From Lachnospiraceae bacterium (GTDB lineage: Bacteria; Bacillota; Clostridia; Lachnospirales; Lachnospiraceae): a DNA stretch of 13,981 bases. A program made the position numbers and the translations under genes. A model generated the notes under the pieces. The model saw only the letters and a list, made by a program, of their open reading frames with translations, did no database searches and was not told the origin of the DNA. The stretch is from assembly GCA_009774235.1 (NCBI GenBank), contig VSNJ01000108.1, forward strand, positions 1 to 13,981, written 5' to 3'. Positions 1 to 8,100 of this stretch are shown here, in pieces (position 1 is the first letter of the stretch; each line of letters starts with the position of its first letter).

Positions 1-32
1 ATAATAACTGGAAATTATTTTTAATAAGTTTT

Positions 33-2288
33 TTAATATTTTTTTGTATTGTTTTGTTTTTTAATAATAAAAAGAAATGTTATTGCAATAATAGCAATAA
101 ATGCAGCTGCCATAATCCATTTTAAAGACTGGTTGTCTGGTGTTTTTATAATTTCTTGTTCTTTCTCTGGTAAATTATTATATACAAGTGCAAAACAGTT
201 ATAATCTCCTGGGGATATAGCATATGTATTATTTTCTTTTTTAACTTCTATCTTTACTGGTTTATCTTTATCTGTACAGGCATAGACCAGAGGAATATTA
301 TCTTTATCATTATTTCCGGCAGGAAAATACAAAGTGTTTTCTCCTTCTGGGATTCCTGTATTTATAACTGAAAATATTTTTATAATTGCATCAGATGTAT
401 CCAGGGATTCTTTTACATGTGTATATAATGGACTTGTGTCTTCTATTTCTTCTACGTTTAATGCTGGTGGTTCGTTTGCCCATGAGTCCCCATATTCTGC
501 TATTGAATAAATACCAGTGCCTGCATCTATAGCAGCAAGCCTGCCAGTATTAGAAGACATTCCCTGCATTGCATTGCCAAGTGTTTCAAGGTTACATGCA
601 TATCCGCTTACTAAAATATCTGTCCCATCAGCTTGCAGCATTACTCCAAGGGAACGTAGTGCTATAATGTTTTTCAGGTTTGGCAAGGCAAATTCTATAT
701 CATGTGGCTGTGAAGTCCTGTTAAGGTAATATACATTATCTGCAAGCTTTTCACCTGCTGCCTGTATTAGTTCTTCCTCTATATCTGAAATGCAAGAATT
801 AAACCAGCCAGGGTTATATGCCCTGTCATCTGATGTTTTGCCGCCAAGTGTTGCAATTATAGAACAGTCTTTCATATACTGGTGGTATTTTTCCATTAAT
901 GAATTATTCTGGTAAATTACCTGGAAGAATGGAAAGCTGCTGTAATCTGGCACGTTTTTAGGTGCAGCGGTGTCCGTATTGTCTTGGTTGTCCTGCTGCC
1001 CGTCCATAGACCCATATATATTTTCAAATGCAATTTGGTCATCTTTATACATAAGGTCTATATCCATATTTGCCGTAGTTTCTGCTGTGCTTGGATAGTA
1101 ACATCCAAAACACAGGTCATAATCCCATGGAAGAAACAGGCTTTTTCCATTAGTATCTATATAGAGTCCCATATTGTGCTGTTCTACAAACATATTGTCA
1201 ATTTGTACAAGCCAGCTGTGTGTTGCGAAATAACGTAATGCTTCGTCAATATCTATAACTTGTCCAAGCATTTCTAAATATTCATTACTGTTGACATCAA
1301 TTTTATTATTATTAAAATCTGTTCCACTGCTTAACTGCGTCAGTTTCTTCTGCCATCCAAGTGCTGTGGGAAGCATTGTTGCAATATCCTGTAGTGTATC
1401 TGTGTCCTCTTCCCATAAATATGTATGTTTATTTAATTCCCCTGTTGCTGTATAGTTCCCATCAGCATCTTTTTTAAGTACAGTGCTTAAATCAAATGTA
1501 CCATCTTCTTTTATAAACTTGTCCATATCATTATCGTATTCTAAAGTGGTATTTTCAGGTTTGATAATATAATCACTGGTATCACTTCCGTTTGTTTCAA
1601 AATACTGTTCAAGTATGCTGCTGTCTAATGCTTCTACCATGAAATATACCCCATAGTAGTTTTTATTGATATACAGTTTTGCCAGACCGTATTGTGGCGT
1701 GGGTACTCCCATTTCTGTCATTAGTTTCATGGCAATATATTCACGCATCATTGATTTATCAAAGAAAAAGTTATTAAAGCTTATTTTATTACAGCCATAG
1801 AAATTCTGCCTTTTATCATAGCCGTTTTTCTTTTTAATATATTTGCCAAAGTTAATTGTAAAGGAAAACCTGTCACTTCCAATATTATCCAGAAATGCAT
1901 GTTCTAATGTATAGCTTCCCTTTGTTTTAAGACCTGTATAATGGATAGTTTTATCACCAATAGTAACGCTGTTTGTCATAACAGTTGGTTTCTGGTCTGC
2001 ATTCTGCAGAAGGTAGTTTAAATTGTTTTCATCAATATTAATTGATACTGTCTGAAGTTTGTCTTTTAGAAAATATTCATTGTATACGCCATCTTTTGCA
2101 TCTCCCTGCATAGACTGGTTAATTTTGTAGTCTGCTGGCGGAGTGTTATTTAACATGTTTTCTTTAATTTTTTTATCTGTTGTCCCGTGCTCAAATGCCG
2201 CAACAGCCTGCCATATATATAAGCTGCCTGTAGTAATTGATATGGTTAGCAGTAATATTATAATAATTTTTTTGTGCTTATTTTTCAT
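33..2288 (-). CDS. CotH-family protein (extracytoplasmic kinase-like), membrane anchored
   Basis: A 751-residue protein. Residues ~7-31 form a hydrophobic segment after a lysine-rich start, ending in an AVAA-type site, so it is a signal peptide or N-terminal anchor. Residues ~721-742 form a second hydrophobic helix followed by a KK-rich tail, as in a C-terminal membrane anchor. Between them is a CotH domain: a conserved FNNFFFDKSMMREYIA block (~171-186), the GVYFMVE block (~213-219), and PWDYDLCFG (~387-395), which matches the metal-binding D-x-D-x-x-FG motif of CotH kinases. In Bacillus, CotH phosphorylates spore coat proteins. Clostridial relatives with export signals are common and mostly uncharacterised, so kinase activity and substrate are inference. 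The start is well supported: AAGGAG lies at 2299-2304 (minus strand), 8 bases before ATG. It lies 86 bases after the GH3 gene on the same strand, with a hairpin between them, so co-transcription is uncertain. The stop is 32 bases from the window edge. Confidence 0.87.
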   Translation of the reverse strand: MKNKHKKIIIILLLTISITTGSLYIWQAVAAFEHGTTDKKIKENMLNNTPPADYKINQSMQGDAKDGVYNEYFLKDKLQTVSINIDENNLNYLLQNADQKPTVMTNSVTIGDKTIHYTGLKTKGSYTLEHAFLDNIGSDRFSFTINFGKYIKKKNGYDKRQNFYGCNKISFNNFFFDKSMMREYIAMKLMTEMGVPTPQYGLAKLYINKNYYGVYFMVEALDSSILEQYFETNGSDTSDYIIKPENTTLEYDNDMDKFIKEDGTFDLSTVLKKDADGNYTATGELNKHTYLWEEDTDTLQDIATMLPTALGWQKKLTQLSSGTDFNNNKIDVNSNEYLEMLGQVIDIDEALRYFATHSWLVQIDNMFVEQHNMGLYIDTNGKSLFLPWDYDLCFGCYYPSTAETTANMDIDLMYKDDQIAFENIYGSMDGQQDNQDNTDTAAPKNVPDYSSFPFFQVIYQNNSLMEKYHQYMKDCSIIATLGGKTSDDRAYNPGWFNSCISDIEEELIQAAGEKLADNVYYLNRTSQPHDIEFALPNLKNIIALRSLGVMLQADGTDILVSGYACNLETLGNAMQGMSSNTGRLAAIDAGTGIYSIAEYGDSWANEPPALNVEEIEDTSPLYTHVKESLDTSDAIIKIFSVINTGIPEGENTLYFPAGNNDKDNIPLVYACTDKDKPVKIEVKKENNTYAISPGDYNCFALVYNNLPEKEQEIIKTPDNQSLKWIMAAAFIAIIAITFLFIIKKQNNTKKY

Positions 2289-2309
2289 ATAATATATTCT
2301 CCTTTATAC

Positions 2310-2340
2310 AGAAAAATCCCCTGTTAAAGAGGATTTTTCT
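2310..2340 (-). terminator. Hairpin between the GH3 gene and cotH-like gene, probable terminator
   Basis: Perfect 10-bp inverted repeat AGAAAAATCC (2310-2319) with GGATTTTTCT (2331-2340) around an 11-base loop. The T-rich arm gives a terminator-like shape when read on either strand, but no long T run follows the stem on the minus strand. It sits 35 bases past the GH3 stop codon and just ahead of the cotH-like ribosome binding site. It could end most GH3 transcripts, allow partial read-through, or protect mRNA ends. I see no convincing separate promoter for the cotH-like gene between the hairpin and its start. Confidence 0.6.
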
Positions 2341-2374
2341 ATATTATTTATAACACATTATTTTAAATCCAGGT

Positions 2375-4744
2375 TTATTGTCCTGTATTATTTAATTCTT
2401 GTATTGTCTTACATATATCTTCATATTTTAAATTTTCACTGCTAAATGAAAGTATTGAATGTATTGGGGTGCCTCCAAAATCCTTTCTCATCTTTTGGAT
2501 GGTTTCTTCATCTGATACATTATCATGTCTGCTTTTAGACAGCATTTCATCAAGCGGCCTGGTATCTTTTGCAAAAAGTTCTACATCTTCACAGGTTGTA
2601 GTTTCACATGCATGGAAAGGAATTTTTTTGGATGCGGTTATATCAATACTAGCAGAGCATCTTATATCACGTGAAGATGCACCTATAAGTATTCCATATG
2701 TGCCGCTTTCTGCAAACCAGTCTTTTATTGTTTCATTAAAGTATGCAAATGAGCGGAAATTAAGTTCCATGCAGGCTGTTTTAGTTTCCCCAGGTTCTAA
2801 AAATACTTTTGTGAAATTTTTTAATTCTTTCTCAGGCCTGTTTTCTAAGAAAATAAAGTTCTTTATATATAGCTGTACTATTTCAGCACCTGCTTTGCTA
2901 CCTGTATTGGTTATATCAATATATACTTTAATTTTATCATTATCGTTAGCTTTAAGTCCATCACCAGATTTATTATTAATTGTACTATTTACTTCAACAC
3001 GCATATTGCTATACCTGAATGTAGTGTAACTTAAACCATATCCAAATGGGAAGAGTACATCCATTTTCTTTTTGTCATAGTACCTGTAACCAATAAATAT
3101 ACCTTCACTATAACGGACTTTGTCCCTGCTTCCTGGGAAGTCCAGGTATGAAGGGTTGTCTTCAAGGCGCAGAGGGAATGTTTCGGCAAGCTTGCCAGAA
3201 GGGTTGGCTTTGCCATATAGTAAATCTATTGCAGCAGCGCCGCTTGCCTGTCCTGCAAGGTACATTTCAAGTACAGCTCCTGCTTTATCCAGCCATGGCA
3301 TAAGGACAGGTGAACCATTATGAAGGACTATAACAATATTTTTCTGTACTTTATAGATTTCTTCAATAAGATGGTTCTGGCAGGCTGGCATGTCAAGGTG
3401 TGTGCGGTCAAAGCCTTCACTTTCAAATGAATCTGGCAGACCTGCAAATATAACTGCAATATCAGCAGCAGCGGCATTTTGTACAGCTTCATCTACAAGT
3501 TGCTGGTCAATTTCATCTTTATCTGTATCATAACCTTGTGAATAAGTAAAATCATAGTTTAAAGCCCCGTCTGCCTTATGTGGTACAAATGACTGTCCTT
3601 CTTCCTGTGTGCAGGTTTCTTCACATATAGTATTTCCAAAAACATTTGCAATGGCATCTAATGCACTTTCTGTCTTAAAACAGTTGATATGGCTTGAACC
3701 GCCTCCTTGTATTCTTGGAACTTTGGCAAATTTGCCTATAAATGCCACTTTCTGGTTGCCAGACAGTGGAAGAAGACCATTGTTTTTAAGAAGTACAGCA
3801 GAGTTTACAGCAGTCTCTTTAGCAAGTTTATGATGCTCTTCTTTATTATAAGTAATTTCTTTTTTATTAGTTATGGATTTATCTACTAATTCCAATACCC
3901 TTCTTACAGCTTTGTCAAGTATATCTATTGGAAGTGAGCCATTATTAACAGCTTCTACAATAAGTTTGTCTGTTTCACCATGGCTTGATGGCATTTCAAG
4001 TTCAAGTCCTGCCTTAAGTGCTTCAACACGGTTGTTCATTGCACCCCAGTCTGACATAACGAGCCCTTTAAAGCCCCATTCATCACGGAGGACTTTGTTA
4101 AGAAGCCAGTTATTTTCACATGAATATGTACCATTAATTTTATTATAACTGCACATAACAGTCCAAGGCTGTGCTTCTTTAATGGTATTTTCAAATGCTG
4201 CCAGATATATTTCACGCAGTGTTCTTTCATCCATCTCAGAGCTTATGCTCATCCTTCGCCATTCCTGGCTGTTGGCAGCAAAGTGTTTAAGGCTTGTGCC
4301 TGCACCTGCGCTTTGTACACCATTTACATATGCTGCACCAAGTTCACCAGCAAGATAAGGGTCTTCTGAAAAGTATTCAAAATTGCGGCCACACAGAGGT
4401 GAACGCTTCATGTTTATTCCAGGACCCAGAAGTACATTGACACCTTCTGCCTGGCATTCTTCTCCAAGCGCTGCCCCAGTCTGTTGTATAAGTTCCCTGT
4501 CGAATGAACATGCCATAGCTGATGCTGTAGGGAAGCATACAGCTTCTATGCTCCCGGCAATTCCAAGGTGGTCTGGGTCATCATCTTGTTTACGCAGCCC
4601 ATGTGGACCGTCTGATACCATTGCAGCAGGAAGTGAAAGCCTGTCTATTGCTTCTGTATGCCAGAAATCTGCACCTGAACACATAGATGCTTTTTCTTCA
4701 AGAGTCATTTCTTTTAAGATTTCTTCAATGTTTAAAATTCCCAT
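2375..4744 (-). CDS. Glycoside hydrolase family 3 beta-glucosidase-type enzyme
   Basis: A 789-residue cytoplasmic glycosidase with no signal peptide, likely releasing terminal beta-linked glucose or xylose from imported oligosaccharides. The N-terminal GH3 barrel contains SDGPHGLR (~44-51), GRNFEYFSEDP (~119-129), KHFAAN (153-158) and VMSDWGA (~229-235), whose Asp (~232) is the expected nucleophile. The second domain carries ESEGFDR (~441-447), whose Glu ~443 aligns with the family acid/base. FPFGYGLSYTTF (~565-576) leads into a fibronectin-III-like domain (~600-700), followed by a ~90-residue C-terminal tail. The frame is open with an ATG to 4813, but I chose ATG at 4744 because GGAGG lies 7 bases upstream and the family sequence begins there (MGILNIEEILKEMTLEEKA). 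The longer version would also run through a candidate promoter. It is divergent from rpoB and upstream of the cotH-like gene. Exact substrate cannot be told from sequence. Confidence 0.93.
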   Translation of the reverse strand: MGILNIEEILKEMTLEEKASMCSGADFWHTEAIDRLSLPAAMVSDGPHGLRKQDDDPDHLGIAGSIEAVCFPTASAMACSFDRELIQQTGAALGEECQAEGVNVLLGPGINMKRSPLCGRNFEYFSEDPYLAGELGAAYVNGVQSAGAGTSLKHFAANSQEWRRMSISSEMDERTLREIYLAAFENTIKEAQPWTVMCSYNKINGTYSCENNWLLNKVLRDEWGFKGLVMSDWGAMNNRVEALKAGLELEMPSSHGETDKLIVEAVNNGSLPIDILDKAVRRVLELVDKSITNKKEITYNKEEHHKLAKETAVNSAVLLKNNGLLPLSGNQKVAFIGKFAKVPRIQGGGSSHINCFKTESALDAIANVFGNTICEETCTQEEGQSFVPHKADGALNYDFTYSQGYDTDKDEIDQQLVDEAVQNAAAADIAVIFAGLPDSFESEGFDRTHLDMPACQNHLIEEIYKVQKNIVIVLHNGSPVLMPWLDKAGAVLEMYLAGQASGAAAIDLLYGKANPSGKLAETFPLRLEDNPSYLDFPGSRDKVRYSEGIFIGYRYYDKKKMDVLFPFGYGLSYTTFRYSNMRVEVNSTINNKSGDGLKANDNDKIKVYIDITNTGSKAGAEIVQLYIKNFIFLENRPEKELKNFTKVFLEPGETKTACMELNFRSFAYFNETIKDWFAESGTYGILIGASSRDIRCSASIDITASKKIPFHACETTTCEDVELFAKDTRPLDEMLSKSRHDNVSDEETIQKMRKDFGGTPIHSILSFSSENLKYEDICKTIQELNNTGQ

Positions 4745-4774
4745 TATTGTCCTCCATAATTGCAGATGTTTTAT

Positions 4775-4803
4775 GTTATATGCAGCCACATGCATATTTG
4801 CAA
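4775..4803 (-). promoter_or_regulatory. Candidate promoter proximal to the GH3 gene
   Basis: On the minus strand TTGCAA (4798-4803), a 17-base spacer and TATAAC (4775-4780). The predicted RNA would start near 4768, giving a ~24-base leader ending in the GGAGG site. The -35 box matches the consensus at 4 of 6 and the -10 at 5 of 6. It would transcribe the GH3 gene without passing the hairpin at 4825-4882. It competes with the more distal candidate at 4979-5007. Confidence 0.4.
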
Positions 4804-4824
4804 AAATTGCCATACAATTAGTAT

Positions 4825-4890
4825 AAAAAAAGGAATGTCAGGACTCCTTTAAATATGTTAACCGGATATACCTGTATTCCTTGTTTTTTT
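4825..4890. terminator. Two-way terminator-like hairpin in the GH3-rpoB divergent region
   Basis: AAGGAAT (4830-4836) plus CAGG (4839-4842) pairs with CCTG (4871-4874) plus ATTCCTT (4876-4882). On the plus strand the stem is followed by a base and seven Ts (4884-4890). On the minus strand it runs into the complement of seven As (4825-4831), again a U tract. A second, compact stem, AAAGGA (4829-4834) with TCCTTT (4845-4850), shares the left arm and excludes the long one. On the plus strand it would insulate the rpoB promoter; on the minus strand it would lie in the leader of any GH3 transcript started upstream, where it could attenuate. Confidence 0.5.
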
Positions 4891-4901
4891 ATGCTAAAAG
4901 C

Positions 4902-4930
4902 TTGACAGAAAATTGATTTGATGATAATAT
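4902..4930 (+). promoter_or_regulatory. Strong housekeeping promoter for rpoBC
   Basis: Perfect -35 TTGACA (4902-4907), 17-base spacer, -10 TAATAT (4925-4930, 5 of 6). The T/A-rich stretch before it could aid RNA polymerase binding. Transcription should start around 4937, which leaves a leader of about 260 bases before rpoB. No other plus-strand promoter of this quality is seen before 5200. Confidence 0.8.
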
Positions 4931-4978
4931 GAAAAATGCACTATTGTGGCTGACTATACAATAAATTATTTTTATACA

Positions 4979-5007
4979 ATTATAACATAATTTGTTGCAA
5001 ATGAAAA
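4979..5007 (-). promoter_or_regulatory. Candidate distal promoter for the GH3 gene, facing the rpoB promoter
   Basis: Minus-strand TATAAT (4979-4984) is a perfect -10 box and is preceded by TGT, an extended -10. A 17-base spacer leads to TTTTCA (5002-5007), a 4 of 6 match to the -35 consensus. Transcription would start near 4972 and run leftward over the rpoB promoter and the hairpin at 4825-4882. The first ~35 bases of this RNA and of the rpoB leader would be antisense to each other. Confidence 0.42.
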
Positions 5008-5083
5008 GCTTTTTTGCAAAATATATATAAACAAATAAGTTAGGGGCAAGGCTTCTGCTGTAATTGGAAAATATACCCGGGAG

Positions 5084-5135
5084 ATGCCCATATACCTGTA
5101 TATTACAGGCATATTTGTGCCATGCATGGCATGGG
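5084..5135 (+). promoter_or_regulatory. Structured segment of the rpoB mRNA leader
   Basis: The leader has a hairpin with ATAT-A-CCTGTA (5090-5100) pairing with TACAGG-C-ATAT (5104-5114): ten base pairs with one A.C mismatch and a 3-base loop. It is followed by a perfect 14-base palindrome, TGCCATGCATGGCA (5118-5131). ATGCC (5084-5088) can alternatively pair with GGCAT (5128-5132), closing over the first hairpin. The rest of the leader, about 4937-5080, is AT-rich and includes a weak stem at 4996-5018 with no other clear signal. I do not recognise a known riboswitch or ribosomal-protein leader here. Confidence 0.45.
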
Positions 5136-5168
5136 AATAGTGTGCAAGGAAGCTTTAATGCTGCAAAA

Positions 5169-5188
5169 TCCTCTAAAAAGTTAAGGAG
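5169..5188 (+). promoter_or_regulatory. Hairpin pairing with the rpoB ribosome binding site
   Basis: The rpoB Shine-Dalgarno sequence is AAGGAG (5183-5188), 11 bases before ATG 5200. TCCT (5169-5172) and TAA (5174-5176) can pair with TTA (5181-5183) and AGGA (5184-5187) around a 4-base loop, with one bulged C. The stem would cover most of the Shine-Dalgarno sequence and lower rpoB translation when formed. The stem is AT-rich and modest, so its effect is inferred. Confidence 0.45.
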
Positions 5189-5199
5189 TGGAACATCGT

Positions 5200-8100
5200 A
5201 TGGAGAAGAATAGAATACGTCCGGTTAAAGTAGGTAATGGTTTGAGAATGAGTTATGCCCATCAGAATGAAGTTCTTGATATGCCAAACCTCATTGAGGT
5301 GCAGACTGATTCTTACCAATGGTTCCTGGATGAGGGATTAAAGGAGGTCTTTAGGGATATTTCGCCTATTTCTGATTTTGGCGGCCATCTTAGTCTTGAA
5401 TTCGTAGATTTTGAGCTTTGCAGGGATGAAATTAAATATGATATCGACCAGTGCAAAGAAAGGGATGCAACATATGCTGCCCCTTTAAAGGTTAAGGTAA
5501 GGCTGCATAATAAGGAAACAGAAGAAATCAAAGAGCATGAGATTTTTATGGGGGATCTGCCTTTGATGACTGCAACAGGTACATTTGTAATTAATGGTGC
5601 TGAGCGTGTTATTGTCAGCCAGTTAGTACGTTCACCGGGCATTTATTTTGCGAAAAGCCATGACAAGATAGGTAAGGAGCTGTATTCTGCTACAGTAATA
5701 CCTAACCGTGGTGCGTGGCTTGAATATGAAACAGACTCCAACGATGTATTTTATGTCCGTGTAGATAGAAACAGGAAAGTGCCTATTACTGTATTCTTAA
5801 GGTCTCTTGGGCTTGGCACTAATGAACAGATTAAAGAGGTTTTTGGTGATGAACCAAAGATTCTGGCAAGTATTGAAAAAGATACAACAGAGAATTACCA
5901 GGATGGTCTTCTTGAGTTATATAAGAAACTGCGTCCAGGTGAGCCTTTGTCAGTTGACAGTGCTGAAAACCTTCTTAATGGAATGTTTTTTGACCCAAAA
6001 AGGTATGACCTTGCGAAGGTAGGAAGATATAAGTTTAATAAGAAGCTGCATTTTAAAAACCGTATTGCAGGCTGTAAGCTGGCAGAAGATGTTGTTAACC
6101 AGCTGACAGGTGAGGTTTATGATGCAGGTACAGTAATTACAGAAGAGCTTGCAACAGAGCTGCAGGATTCAGCTGTGCCTTATGTAATGATTGAGTCAGA
6201 AGAAAGGGTTACTAAGGTGCTTTCAAACCTTATGGTAGATTTAAAAGCATATCTTCCAGATACTGACCCAGCAGAGCTTGGCGTAACTGAAGCTGTATAT
6301 TATCCTCTTTTAAAGCAGATTCTTGATGAAAACAGTGATATAGAAGAGATTAAAGAACTTATACAGTTTAATATATCGGAACTTGTACCTAAGCATGTTA
6401 CAAAGGAAGATATATTTGCTTCTATTAATTATAATATGCATATAGAATATGACATTGGTAATGATGATGATATAGACCATCTTGGAAACCGCCGTATACG
6501 TGCTGTTGGGGAACTTCTCCAGAACCAGTACCGTATAGGTTTGTCAAGGATGGAAAGAGTTGTGCGTGAAAGGATGTCAACACAGGATATTACTACTATC
6601 ACTGCACAGTCACTTATAAATATTAAACCTGTGACAGCTGCTGTAAAGGAATTCTTTGGAAGTTCACAGCTTTCACAGTTTATGGACCAGAATAACCCTC
6701 TTAGTGAGCTTACACATAAAAGACGTCTGTCTGCTTTAGGTCCTGGTGGTCTTTCAAGGGACAGGGCAGGTTTTGAGGTAAGGGATGTACACTATACGCA
6801 TTATGGACGCATGTGTCCTGTAGAGACACCTGAAGGACCTAATATAGGTCTTATTAATTCGCTTGCATCATATGCACGTATTAATGAATATGGTTTTATT
6901 GAAGCGCCATACCGCAAGCTTGATAAGACAGACCCTGCTAATCCAGTTGTAACAGATGAGGTTGTATACCTTTCTGCTGATGAAGAAGATAAGTATGTGG
7001 TTGCACAGGCGAATGAAGAGCTTGATGCAGATGGACACTTTGTAAGGAACAATGTATCAGGACGTTTCCGTGAAGATACACTGGAGTTCCAGAAGTCAAA
7101 GATAGATTTAATGGACGTATCACCTAAAATGGTATTTTCAGTTGCTACAGCTATGATACCATTCCTTGAGAATGATGATGCAAACCGTGCACTTATGGGT
7201 TCTAATATGCAGCGCCAGGCTGTGCCCCTGCTTATAACAGAAGCGCCAGCTGTTGGTACAGGTATGGAGATGAAGGCAGCAGTTGACTCAGGAAACTGTG
7301 TTATTGCGCAGGAAGATGGAATTGTTGAACGTTCTGCATCTAATGAAATTGTTGTAAGGACACAGACAGGCGGGCATCACAGATATAAGCTTGATAAATT
7401 CCAGCGAAGCAACCAGGGAACAAGCATGAACCAGAAGCCAATCGTTATCAAGGGTGATGAAATCAAGGCAGGACAGGTTATTGCAGACGGGCCTTCTACA
7501 TGTGGTGGTGAGATTGCACTTGGCAAAAATCCACTTATTGGTTTTATGACATGGGAAGGTTATAACTACGAAGATGCAGTTCTTCTTAGTGAAAGGCTTG
7601 TACAGGAAGATGTATATACGTCAGTCCATATTACTGAATATGAGGCTGAGGCAAGGGATACAAAACTTGGCGCAGAAGAGATAACCCGTGATGTACCAGG
7701 AGTGGGTGATGATGCACTTAAAGACCTGGATGAGAGAGGTATAATCCGTATTGGCGCAGAAGTGCGTGCAGGTGATATTCTTGTAGGAAAGGTTACTCCA
7801 AAGGGAGAGACAGAGCTTACAGCGGAAGAAAGGCTGCTCCGTGCTATTTTTGGTGAAAAGGCACGTGAAGTAAGGGATACTTCATTAAAAGTACCACATG
7901 GTGAATTTGGTATAATTGTTGATGCTAAAGTATTTACAAGGGAGAATGGTGATGAGCTTCCTCCTGGTGTAAATGAAACTGTGCGTATTTATATAGCACA
8001 GAAGCGTAAAATCCAGGTTGGTGACAAGATGGCAGGCCGCCATGGTAATAAGGGTGTTGTTTCGAGAGTGCTTCCTGTTGAGGATATGCCTTTCCTTCCA

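Noticed and set aside
2469..3029. 186-residue open frame on the plus strand inside the GH3 gene
   Set aside because: It is antisense to the conserved C-terminal GH3 region, serine/leucine-rich as such shadows are, with no recognisable domain.
4745..4813. N-terminal extension of the GH3 protein (start at 4813)
   Set aside because: GGAGG and the family start favour ATG 4744, and a candidate promoter lies inside the extension.
5188..5199. GTG start for rpoB at 5188
   Set aside because: The codon overlaps the AAGGAG ribosome binding site, and homologous proteins begin MEKNRIRPV at 5200.
6658..6760. Rifampicin resistance substitutions in RpoB
   Set aside because: The key residues Asp496, His506 and Ser511 are all of the usual sensitive type, so there is nothing unusual here.
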